Below, one piece after another: positions 41,597-50,386 of a stretch of DNA of 64,000 nucleotides (within the stretch, counting starts at the first letter, position 1; the number at the start of each line of letters is the position of its first letter). This stretch comes from Rhodospirillales bacterium (GTDB taxonomy: Bacteria > Pseudomonadota > Alphaproteobacteria > BOG-932 > Roseiterribacteraceae), in contig PLTD01000060.1 of NCBI GenBank assembly GCA_003165335.1, positions 1 to 64,000 on the forward strand. The letters are read 5' to 3'. The notes under the pieces are model-generated. The model was not told the origin of the DNA. It saw only the letters and a list, made by a program, of their open reading frames with translations, and ran no database searches. The position numbers and the translations under genes are program-made.

Positions 41597-41700
41597 AGCA
41601 AGTTTGAGCAATTCAAACGGCGGCTGCGTCCCGGGCAAGTATACCGCCGAGCTGACTTGGCCGAATGGTCGAGTGCCGTGGATCGTCACCTCAAAGCTCG
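41597..41700 (+). pseudogene. Fragment of a DUF6088/AbiEi-like antitoxin N-terminal domain
   Basis: MSKFEQFKRRLRPGQVYRRADLAEWSSAVDRHLKA then loss of homology-like sequence. Confidence 0.45.
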
Positions 41701-41916
41701 GGCCTACCTCAAGCCCGCCGCAATCCGGCTTTGGACGCGGTGGCGGGCCTCGCTTGATTTCGCCGTCGCCGGTGACGGTGAAATCTTCTGCGATCTCTAC
41801 CGGTAGGCGATCGTCCGGTTGCAGCGAGAGCCAAGCCACTAGTCGGATGAACTTTGGTGCAGGGATCTTGGAAAACCATTTAGATACAGATGCTTAGTAA
41901 ATTTCGCTCTCGGCTT

Positions 41917-41934
41917 AATCCTGCCCCCGCGACC
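41917..41934 (+). repeat. Second, shorter tRNA-3'-end-like sequence
   Basis: AATCCTGCCCCCGCGACC; first 14 nt identical to 41282-41295 inside the tRNA fragment, followed by a CCA-like end (GACCA). Confidence 0.5.
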
Positions 41935-42091
41935 ATAAAGCCCCATTGATATCGATTGATTATCCCGCCTCATCTGGCTGGCTTTTTTGTTGTCCAAAAT
42001 TTCTGAAAGCATGCTCGAAGCAAAAAAGTGCAGAGGTGGAGTGCTAACACATGCGCATCGATCTCAGTGCCGCTCATGCGTTTTGTTTCGG

Positions 42092-42622
42092 TCATAATGA
42101 AAGCTTTCCAGCTTCCTTGAGCAGTTTCTCGATGGCAGCCAGCGGCAGGGCAAGCGTTCTTTCCGCATCGAGAAGCGGCATAGCTCCATAGTCGACGTAC
42201 CAAGCAGAGGCTCTGTCATTCTTGGCGTCGATTATAAGGATTGTGCCGCCAACAACCGCTGCCGCCATCAGGCAGCGTCTTCCGGCCGCGAGCAGAAGCT
42301 GTCCGCCAAGGCCTTGCCCCTGCTGTGCGCGATCGATGGCGATGCGCGCGAGTCGAAAGCCGGGAACGTCATGGCGCGCAAGGCCGCGGCACACGATTTC
42401 GGGCACCCGATGATAGGCGAGGGACGCAGGCGCCAAACTGTAGAAGCCAAGAATGGCTCTCGTGTTGTCCTCTATCGCCAGGAAGGTCTTCGCAGCGCCC
42501 TGGTCGTGGCTTTGGCGCGCGTAGCGCTGGAGAAAGTCGTTCAGTTCCGCATCGCCGCAGTCGAATGCGCCGCGGTCGTGCTTCCGTGTAATAGCTTCTT
42601 CATGCCATGCGGGAACCGTCAT
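42092..42622 (-). CDS. GNAT-family toxin (TacT/AtaT-like)
   Basis: GAFDCGDAELNDFLQRYARQSHDQGAAKTFLA; RIAIDRAQQGQGLGGQLL acetyl-CoA site; 4-bp overlap with upstream DUF1778 gene. Confidence 0.9.
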   Translation of the reverse strand: MTVPAWHEEAITRKHDRGAFDCGDAELNDFLQRYARQSHDQGAAKTFLAIEDNTRAILGFYSLAPASLAYHRVPEIVCRGLARHDVPGFRLARIAIDRAQQGQGLGGQLLLAAGRRCLMAAAVVGGTILIIDAKNDRASAWYVDYGAMPLLDAERTLALPLAAIEKLLKEAGKLSL

Positions 42623-42909
42623 GCAGGCGACGGCATGGCCATGGCGGCGGCGCGGAGCCTGGCGTTCGCCGGGGGCGGATTTTCGAGCAGTTCAAGGACG
42701 CGCAAACTGTCCCGCTCGGACAGATTCAGGTGATCAGCTGCTTCGATGATGGCCGCCGCCTCGCGGAGCGCCGGTTGCAGCACAAAATCCGTCAGGTCTG
42801 TATTCCTGAGGGCCGCCGCCCGCATGAGCGTCGCTTTTTGCTCCGGACGTACCCGAAGGTTCATCCTCTTGTTGTCGTCCACCGCTGTTCTGGGCATGAA
42901 AGCCTCCAA
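42619..42909 (-). CDS. DUF1778 (TacA-like) RHH antitoxin
   Basis: MNLRVRPEQKATLMRAAALRNTDLTDFVLQPALREA; directly upstream of the GNAT toxin. Confidence 0.9.
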   Translation of the reverse strand: MEAFMPRTAVDDNKRMNLRVRPEQKATLMRAAALRNTDLTDFVLQPALREAAAIIEAADHLNLSERDSLRVLELLENPPPANARLRAAAMAMPSPA

Positions 42910-42917
42910 GGGTATGT

Positions 42918-42988
42918 GTACTTATTGAAAGAGTACATGATTCGTTCTGGCTTATCAATCCGTACTCATTGAAGCCGTACACATTGAA
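42918..42988 (-). promoter_or_regulatory. Iteron-like operator of the TacA/TacT-type module
   Basis: GTACTTATTGAA (42918), GTACTCATTGAA (42962), GTACACATTGAA (42977) plus degenerate GTACATGATTCG (42933), directly upstream of the antitoxin start. Confidence 0.65.
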
Positions 42989-43232
42989 TGCCTGCCGAGA
43001 ACGTTCCCCCGCCGCCGACGTCAAGCATGATACAGATGAGGACGTTTTCATGCATGACGAAGGCGTGACTATCAGATTGTCACGAGCAGCGAGTGTCGGT
43101 TTCGGCCAAAGCGTGACCCAGAAACCAAAAATATTAATCTAACTCAATGGGTTATCGTAATTGTGATTCCTGCGCTTATGTTCCGCCCCAGCGCCATGGA
43201 CGCAAAAGGAAGGAAATTCCGCGTAATTCCGA

Positions 43233-44402
43233 TCATTCCGGAAGCTCCGTGCCGACGCGCAGTCGGTCAAGATAAGCCCGGTAGGCAAATGACCGATCGC
43301 GTCGGCGGCCAGTCGTCTCAGCGAGGATGCCGGCGTCGGCTAGCGTCTGGATTGCCCGTGTTGCCGTAGGTTTGCTGGCGTCGATCAGTTTCATCGCCGA
43401 AGCGACGGTGATGATCGGATGGTGGGGCAACGCCTCGAAAAGGCATAGCGCGGCAACCGATGTGGTTCCGCCCTCCAGAACGCGGAGGCGGTCAGCGCTG
43501 ACCACCGCGAACAGGTCGCGCGCCGAGGCCACCGCCTCGTCAGCAATGGTGGCGACGCCGTCGAGGAAGAAGTCGAGCCATCCCTCCCAATCGCCGGTCG
43601 TGCGCACGGCATCGAGGCGGCGGTAATATTCGGTCTGATGCCGTTTGAAAAACAGGCTGAGATAGAGCAGCGGTTTGGCGAGCAGCCCCCAATGCTCCAG
43701 CAACAGGGTGACAAGTAGTCGGCCGATCCTGCCGTTGCCATCGAGAAATGGATGGATAGTCTCAAACTGTACATGGGCAAGGCCGGCACGCAACAGCTTG
43801 GGCAATCCTTCGTCTGCGTGGAGATACTTCTCCAGAGCGGTGAGCAGTTCGGGCAGCGCCTGCGGCGGAGGCGGGACGAAGACAGCGTTGCCCGGCCGGC
43901 TTCCACCGATCCAGTTCTGGCTGCGCCGGATCTCCCCCGGCTGCTTGGTGGCAACGCGAACCCCGGCCATCAGCCGGCGGTGCGTTTCGCAAAGCAGCCG
44001 CATCGATAGCGGCAATCCCTGGTCGGACGCCATCTGTTCGCGGGCGTAGGCAAGTGCGTCCAGGTGGTTGCAAACCTCCTCTACGCCGGCCGTGGAGGCT
44101 GCTTGGTCCTGCGCCTCGAAGGTCAGCAGATCGACCAGCGTGGCTTGGGTGCCCTCGATCTGCGACGACAGCACCGCTTCCTTGCGCACGAAGGCGTAAA
44201 TGAACCAGTCCGGCGACGGTAGCATCTCGCCGGCAAGCTCCAGTCGGGTCAGGGCATTTTCGGCGTTGCGCAGCCGCTCGGCGAGCGTCCCGTCGATGAT
44301 CAGGGGGGGATCGGCCGGAGGCAGCGGCGCCGGAATGAATGCCGGCACCTCCTCCCCGCCAACGGAAACCCGTTCGCTCCTTCCTGTGATTCGCTCATCC
44401 AT
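43233..44402 (-). CDS. Fic family protein (putative AMPylator) with N-terminal inhibitory motif and C-terminal wHTH
   Basis: FIC motif HPFLDGNGRIGRLL; AVLSSQIEGTQAT (class II-type inhibitory motif region); start at MDERITGRS. Confidence 0.92.
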   Translation of the reverse strand: MDERITGRSERVSVGGEEVPAFIPAPLPPADPPLIIDGTLAERLRNAENALTRLELAGEMLPSPDWFIYAFVRKEAVLSSQIEGTQATLVDLLTFEAQDQAASTAGVEEVCNHLDALAYAREQMASDQGLPLSMRLLCETHRRLMAGVRVATKQPGEIRRSQNWIGGSRPGNAVFVPPPPQALPELLTALEKYLHADEGLPKLLRAGLAHVQFETIHPFLDGNGRIGRLLVTLLLEHWGLLAKPLLYLSLFFKRHQTEYYRRLDAVRTTGDWEGWLDFFLDGVATIADEAVASARDLFAVVSADRLRVLEGGTTSVAALCLFEALPHHPIITVASAMKLIDASKPTATRAIQTLADAGILAETTGRRRDRSFAYRAYLDRLRVGTELPE

Positions 44403-44532
44403 AATCCCTTCCTCGCGACGGCCGCCAATCGTGGGCAAAGAACGAGATCGTTCCTTGCACATGCCGTTAAGAACGAACTCTTTACTAACGGCGCCCATTG
44501 GTCAAGGTTTCGTCCCTAAGGCCGACCGTGGC

Positions 44533-44668
44533 AGTTCATCCCCTCACCATGAACTGGAATTGCGAGCGCATAGCGACGGCAATCCATTGCGCATCTTCTA
44601 TGCGTTCGATCCTCGCCGGACGGCCATCTTGTTTCTCGGTTGCGATAAAACTGGCGTCTTTGAAGGCA
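44533..44668 (+). pseudogene. Fragment of a RelE/HigB-type (phage-derived Gp49-like) toxin
   Basis: HELELRAHSDGNPLRIFYAFDPRRTAILFLGCDKTG; flanking sequence does not complete the domain. Confidence 0.55.
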
Positions 44669-44799
44669 GCCTCATCGACATTCTGGTTGCTCCAGTGCGC
44701 CGAACGATCGACCGTTTCCCAAAAGAGTCAGCGACATATGGATAATTGAAAGCCGGGGAAGACCGCTTACCATACCGGTTGCTGAAGTGCGGTAGTCCG

Positions 44800-44835
44800 G
44801 CACTTGTGCAAACACTGTATTTTGCACTTGTGCAA
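44800..44835. promoter_or_regulatory. Duplicated palindromic operator-like motif without an adjacent antitoxin gene
   Basis: GCACTTGTGCAA at 44800-44811/12 and TTGCACTTGTGCAA at 44822-44835, period 24. Confidence 0.5.
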
Positions 44836-45015
44836 GAGACGGTGCGATTTCCCAGCTTCATGTTATTACGGGTCCCGAACGTCGCCGCCGTTGGAGTGGC
44901 GAACAGAAGCGAGCGCTTGTGGCTGCGGCGTTCGCGCCAAATGTTCAGACGACGGACATGGTGTTTCCTTCATTGCTTGTAGACAGAACCCGTCACTCTC
45001 GATTATTTCCACAGC

Positions 45016-48000
45016 ATGATCCCACGCATCACCGATACCCTGATCCACGACGCGATCCAGACCGAGAATATGGTGCGCGCGGGGCACACTTATTGGCGGC
45101 AGGGCAGGGTGGGTGATCTGGAAATCGACAGCGAACTGGATGTGATCACTGCCTATGTGAAGGGCGGCGCTAGGCAGCCCTATGAAGTGACGATCTTCTT
45201 TGGCGACGATAACCCCGACGGGCTGGTCGAGGTCGATTGTTCTTGCCCGGTAGGGTATGGCTGCAAGCATGGAGCGGCGTTGCTCTATGCGGCGATGGCG
45301 GAGTTTTCGCTGGGCGGGCAGGTTCCTGCAAAACAGTTGGAAGATCAGCTGAGGAGTGCTTTTGCGGCAACACCTGCGCCCCTGCCGCAGCCATTGCTAT
45401 TCTGGCTGGCTGATGCGCAGGCCAACGCTCCGGTGCTCGCTCCGGTCGCGCCGGACATCGCCTATGTCTTCAGGCCGCGCGCGCTGCATCTAATCAAAAA
45501 AGCGAAGGGCAAGCCAGTTTCGGCACCCACGGATATCATGCCCTCGGGGATCAATGTCAGCGTCTGGTACAAGCGGGCAGACCCTGACGGGCGCATGGTC
45601 TGGGCAGAGCCATCGCGCTATGATCGCACCTGGCCCGAGCAGAATTTGGGACCGCTTGATGCCTGGCTGATCAAACGGCTACAGCACTACGACGGCGATA
45701 TGGGTGGCGGTGGATCGCCCAGGGGGATTGGCGGATCGGACTGGATCGAACGGGCCATCGCCACGGGCAAAGCTCGCTGGGGGAGAGCCGATGGGCCGAC
45801 GATGACGCCGGGCGATTCGGTGGCGGCATCGTTCTACTGGGCCGTTCAGCATGACGGGCAGCAGCGTCTGACGTTGGCCGACATACCCGCCGGCAAGGTG
45901 CTACTTGCGCTCATGCCGCCGTTGCTGGTTGACGGCGAGACTGGCGCCGTCAACCAGATTGAAACCGGGGTTGAGGCTGAACTGGCGCAGCGCCTGCTCC
46001 AGCTTCCGCCGGTCCCGCCCCATGCCGTCGCCACGCTCGCCCCGCAGTGGGTGACCGTCGCCGGGGATCTGGTCCCGCCGCCCTCGTTTTCCAATCTGGT
46101 GGATCGGGGCCGTCTGACCCCGGTGCCCGTTCTGACCTTCCGCGAGGAAGGTATCGAAGTCTTTCTGCCGCAGCGCACCCGTTATTATTCGGCGGGCACG
46201 ATGAAAAGCCAGATGGCGACTGCGCGGGTCAGCTTTGATTATGACGGTTATCCGGTCACCCACGCGACCGATGCGACGCTGATAATCTATGCAGGTGACG
46301 GCGGCATGGTCCAGTTTCAGCGCAACACTGAGGCCGAAGCAAAGGCCTTCGCCCGGCTCGTCGAGATTGGCCTCAAGCCAATCCGGAGTTTTCACGAGGC
46401 CAAAGCCAAGGCGGGACAGGCATGGGATATGGCGGTCGCGATTGGTGCCTCGCCGATCCATTATGCCGACATATTGGAAAACCATTGTCCCAGATTGCAG
46501 ACCGAGGGCTGGCGTATCGCCTATGCGCCGCGCTGGTCGCTGTCCTTTGTCGAGGTCGAGTCCGGCAGTCTGTCGTTCGATGTCGCACCTTCGGGGATCG
46601 ACTGGTTCGATATCAGCCTGGGCGCGCGGATTGACGGCATGGCCGTCGATATTCTTCCGGCGCTGCGGCGGATGCTGGGGCAGCACGGCGCGGGTTTGCT
46701 TGAGTCCCCCGGGCTGACGCTTTCGGTGGAGATTGCGCCGGGCAAACTCGCGCGGCTGCCGATGGATAAGGTCAAGCCGGTGCTGAGGCTGCTGCTCCAG
46801 TTCGCGTTGGAGGACCGCACCGGCAACGATCGGCTGCGGTTACCGTCGCGCGATCTGGCGGCACTGGCGGATTTTGAGAGCGGCACATCCGCGCACGTCC
46901 CGTGGAGGGGAGCGGAATCGCTCCGCGCCCTGGCCCGCGCGCTGGGCCAGCTTGATCTCAAGCCGACCAAAACGCCGAAAAATTTCACTGCCTCGCTACG
47001 CCCCTATCAGCAGCAGGGTCTGGACTGGCTCCAGGCGCTCCACGGCGCGGGTTTTGGCGGGGTGCTCGCCGATGATATGGGGCTGGGCAAGACCGTCCAG
47101 GCGCTCGCGCATATCACGACGTTAAAGGCAGCGAAGGCGCTCGAGGGTCCGGTGCTGATTGTCTGCCCGACTTCGGTGCTGCCCAATTGGCAGGCCGAGC
47201 TGGCGAAGTTCGCGCCGGAGCTCAGCTGCCTGCTCTGGCACGGAGCCACCCGCAAGACGCTCGCTCCCGAAATTGGCAGCCATGACGTGATCCTGACGAG
47301 CTATCCTTTGCTCGTCCGCGATATCGAGTCGCTGAAAGGGCAAGTCCTGAGCCTCGCTATCTTCGATGAAGCCCAGATACTCAAGAATCCGCGAACGGCC
47401 GGTTTCAGGGCGGCGAAGCAACTCAAGGCGGTGCAGACCATCGCGATGACCGGCACCCCGGTCGAGAATCAGCTCACCGACGCGTGGAGCCTGATGGAAC
47501 TGGTGACGCCGGGGCTGCTTGGCACGCTCGATCAGTTCAACCGCAGTATCGCCAAGCCTATTTCGCGCGACAGCGATGAAAGCGCCAAGGCGATGCTGGC
47601 GCGGCGTCTGCGGCCCTTCATGCTCCGCCGCACCAAGGATCAGGTGGCGAGCGACCTGCCGCCCAAGACCGAAATCCCCGAATGGATCGATTTGGATAGC
47701 GGGCAGCACGCGCTTTATGAATCGATGCGCCTGCTGATGCAGAAGAAAGTCCGCGATGAAATTGCCCGCGTTGGCCTGATGCGTTCACACATCATCTTCC
47801 TCGATGCGCTGTTGAAGCTCCGCCAGATCTGCTGCGATCCGAGGCTATTGGCGGGGCAGGGGGATACGCCTGCCAGTTCGGCCAAGCTCTCGCGCCTGAT
47901 GGAAATGCTTCCCGAGTTGATCGCCGAAGGGCGGCGGTTGATCCTGTTCAGTCAATTCACTTCGATGCTAGATTTGATCAAGCCGGTGTTGCGTGATGCG

Positions 48001-48384
48001 GGCATCGCGTTCACCGAAATTCGCGGCGACACCAAGGACCGACAAGCCCCTGTCGCTGCATTCCAGGCGGGCAAGGTACCGGTCATCCTGGTAAGCCTTA
48101 AGGCCGGTGGGACCGGCCTTAACCTCACCGCCGCCGACACCGTCATCCTCTACGACCCCTGGTGGAACCCTGCCGTCGAGGCCCAGGCCATCGACCGCGC
48201 CCACCGCATCGGCCAGACCAAGCCCGTCTTCGTCCATCGCCTGATCGCGCGTGGAACGATCGAAGAGAAAATCCTGTCGCTGCAAGACAAGAAGCGCACG
48301 CTCGCCGCAACGCTCTGGGGCGAAGGGGAGGGGACAGCTCCTGCCAGGCTAACCGACGCGGACGTACAGTTTTTGCTGGGGTGA
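45016..48384 (+). CDS. SNF2-family helicase with N-terminal SWIM zinc finger
   Basis: SWIM CSCPVGYGCKHGAALLYA; DDMGLGKTVQAL; DEAQILKN; MTGTPVENQLTDAWSLMEL; QAIDRAHRIGQTKPV. Confidence 0.95.
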   Translation: MIPRITDTLIHDAIQTENMVRAGHTYWRQGRVGDLEIDSELDVITAYVKGGARQPYEVTIFFGDDNPDGLVEVDCSCPVGYGCKHGAALLYAAMAEFSLGGQVPAKQLEDQLRSAFAATPAPLPQPLLFWLADAQANAPVLAPVAPDIAYVFRPRALHLIKKAKGKPVSAPTDIMPSGINVSVWYKRADPDGRMVWAEPSRYDRTWPEQNLGPLDAWLIKRLQHYDGDMGGGGSPRGIGGSDWIERAIATGKARWGRADGPTMTPGDSVAASFYWAVQHDGQQRLTLADIPAGKVLLALMPPLLVDGETGAVNQIETGVEAELAQRLLQLPPVPPHAVATLAPQWVTVAGDLVPPPSFSNLVDRGRLTPVPVLTFREEGIEVFLPQRTRYYSAGTMKSQMATARVSFDYDGYPVTHATDATLIIYAGDGGMVQFQRNTEAEAKAFARLVEIGLKPIRSFHEAKAKAGQAWDMAVAIGASPIHYADILENHCPRLQTEGWRIAYAPRWSLSFVEVESGSLSFDVAPSGIDWFDISLGARIDGMAVDILPALRRMLGQHGAGLLESPGLTLSVEIAPGKLARLPMDKVKPVLRLLLQFALEDRTGNDRLRLPSRDLAALADFESGTSAHVPWRGAESLRALARALGQLDLKPTKTPKNFTASLRPYQQQGLDWLQALHGAGFGGVLADDMGLGKTVQALAHITTLKAAKALEGPVLIVCPTSVLPNWQAELAKFAPELSCLLWHGATRKTLAPEIGSHDVILTSYPLLVRDIESLKGQVLSLAIFDEAQILKNPRTAGFRAAKQLKAVQTIAMTGTPVENQLTDAWSLMELVTPGLLGTLDQFNRSIAKPISRDSDESAKAMLARRLRPFMLRRTKDQVASDLPPKTEIPEWIDLDSGQHALYESMRLLMQKKVRDEIARVGLMRSHIIFLDALLKLRQICCDPRLLAGQGDTPASSAKLSRLMEMLPELIAEGRRLILFSQFTSMLDLIKPVLRDAGIAFTEIRGDTKDRQAPVAAFQAGKVPVILVSLKAGGTGLNLTAADTVILYDPWWNPAVEAQAIDRAHRIGQTKPVFVHRLIARGTIEEKILSLQDKKRTLAATLWGEGEGTAPARLTDADVQFLLG

Positions 48385-48394
48385 TCTCAAACGG

Positions 48395-48559
48395 GTGGCT
48401 TTTGAGCGCCAGGCCCTGACATCCGTCGAATATGGCCTGTCTCATCAGGCCGCCGTGGCTTTGCTAGGCCCGCGGCAAGTGGGCAAGCAGACGCTCGCTC
48501 ATCAGGTCGCTGAGTATAAAAACGCGCCCAACGATGACCCCACTCATCATCGGTATTAA
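48395..48559 (+). pseudogene. N-terminal fragment of an AAA_14/DUF4143-type ATPase
   Basis: VAFERQALTSVEYGLSHQAAVALLGPRQVGKQTLAHQVAEYKNAPNDDPTHHRY*; Walker A GPRQVGK, then loss of the rest of the protein. Confidence 0.65.
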
Positions 48560-48769
48560 GCCATTGATATAGCGGTCAGGTCTCAAACCCGCAAAGGGTC
48601 GCGCTTGGGCGCGAAAGGCGTGCCACTTGGTTTGATCAATCTGTGGCGAATCCAGTGACTTACGCGGTCTGGGTTGTCGGGTCATTATTGAGAGCGATTT
48701 TGCAGCCTTGACGCCCGCGCGGCCCGGCCACGCTCGGGGCGGCAAGCACCAACGGCTGTTCAGCACGGG

Positions 48770-49285
48770 TGCCCCGGACGTGCGGCGCAGGCGCCTCACG
48801 TCGGCCAGAGTGGAGCGAAGCTGTGGCCACGGGTTTTTGGATCGTCCGGGCCGGTTGAGCAGAGTTCGACGACCAGCGCGATCTTGATTTCGATGCCTGC
48901 CAGACTTGAGGCTCGTCCGCGGAAGATCGCATCGCTCGCCTGGACCTTCCTGACTCCAGGCTTCGGCCTCCTGTCGCCTGATTTCGTCGAAACCGAGCCT
49001 CACGGCTTCAGCGTTCCATAGTGCTTGATGGAATGCAAAATCGGCATGCAGGGCAGCAGCGATCTCGATAGAGTTGGTGGCCGTCTCAAGCGCGCGATCG
49101 ATCTCTGCGTGAGACAGAGCGCGGAAACCAATGGGATTCTCAGGCGACGTTATCAGCACCTGCGGGACGCCGATCGTTCGCATGAGATGTGTTTCGATGT
49201 CCTGGCATCGGTGGCAAAGGCCTGTAGCCCGCGAATGCAGGCGCCGCCATTCTTACCAGAGCGACACAATCGGGGCCGATACTTC
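48770..49285 (-). pseudogene. Degenerate paralog of the protein at 49742-50386
   Basis: In several frames: PIVSLW*EWRRLHSRATGLCHRCQDIETHLMRTIGVPQVLITSPENPIGFRALSHAEIDRALE...ADFAFHQALWNAEAVRLGFDEIRRQEAEAW and SLAGIEIKIALVVELCSTGPDDP; frameshifts and stop. Confidence 0.8.
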
Positions 49286-49384
49286 GGATGTCTCCTGCGA
49301 ATGCGATGCAGCCGCCGGAAATAGGGGCACGGTCTCCGATCATAACGTGTGCGTTAAGAATTTCAGCGATCTTGGAGTGAATCA

Positions 49385-49648
49385 CTAATCCCCCCGAGAT
49401 GTCTGTTTCTGAGACAAAACCGCGTTCTTTCTAACCCTCACACCCAGCCCATCACCGTTTTCAGGGATGAACTCAACTCCCCCGATTTCCAGCGCTGTCT
49501 GTAGGGCCTGAAGAGTTGCGGCGTTTGCAGGTTTGTCTGCCTCAATCCGAGTGATGGTCGCTGGCGACACTTTAGCCCTCGCCGCTAGCTCTCTGACTCC
49601 CCATTTCAGCGCTGAGCGGGCCATCCTTAGTTGTATCCCTGTTATCAT
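49385..49648 (-). CDS. XRE-family helix-turn-helix regulator
   Basis: MITGIQLRMARSALKWGVRELAARAKVSPATITRIEADKPANAATLQALQTALEIGGVEFIPE. Confidence 0.9.
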   Translation of the reverse strand: MITGIQLRMARSALKWGVRELAARAKVSPATITRIEADKPANAATLQALQTALEIGGVEFIPENGDGLGVRVRKNAVLSQKQTSRGD

Positions 49649-49741
49649 ATAATGTCCTTGACATAACTCAGCGTCGGCCCCACTATGCCATTCGGGGTTT
49701 CGGGGCCTCAGTCGAAATCCCAAGCAAGGAAGCGCTTGGAT

Positions 49742-50386
49742 ATGGTTGATTTCGAGAATAGCACGAGTCTGTCTTTCGTCAGCCGCCGCAAGCTGCTTAC
49801 TGGTGCAGGTGCAGTGCCCCTCCTGGGTGGTCCGCTCCAGCCTTCGAGGCAGCTGCCCGCAACGCCCGACCCCATCATCCTACTCTGGCGGGAATGGCAG
49901 CGCCTGTTTGCTCGTGCCTCAGCTCTGTGTTGCCTGTTCCAGGATATGGAAACCCATCTCATGCACACAGTGGACATCCCGCAAGTGTTCATCCCGTCGC
50001 CTCAGGGCTCCCGGGCCATCTGCGCCCAATCGCATGCCGAGATCGACCGGGCGCTGACCGAGAGTGATTGCTCCCCCGAAATCAGTGCCGCCTTGCACGT
50101 CGAGTTCGCCGACCGTCGCGCACGGTGGGATGCGGCGGCGGACCGACTCGGCTTCAACGAGATTAAGCAGCAGGAAGGCGAAGCCTGGGACGAAGAGGCC
50201 AGGGCTACGACGGCAATCTTCCAGACGCGCGCGACAACCCTGGCGGGCGTCGAGATCAAGATCGCGCTTATGGTCCAGCTTTGCGCCACCGGCTCCGACG
50301 ATCCAGATTTTCCTCTGCCGCAGCTCCGCACTACCATGGCTGACTTAAAGCGCCTCCGGCGCAACCTCGAAGCGCTTCGGTGCTGA
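49742..50386 (+). CDS. Hypothetical protein with twin-arginine-like N-terminus (SRRKLLTGAGAVPLL)
   Basis: Intact ORF whose close homologue is present as a degraded copy at 48.77-49.29 kb. Confidence 0.6.
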   Translation: MVDFENSTSLSFVSRRKLLTGAGAVPLLGGPLQPSRQLPATPDPIILLWREWQRLFARASALCCLFQDMETHLMHTVDIPQVFIPSPQGSRAICAQSHAEIDRALTESDCSPEISAALHVEFADRRARWDAAADRLGFNEIKQQEGEAWDEEARATTAIFQTRATTLAGVEIKIALMVQLCATGSDDPDFPLPQLRTTMADLKRLRRNLEALRC

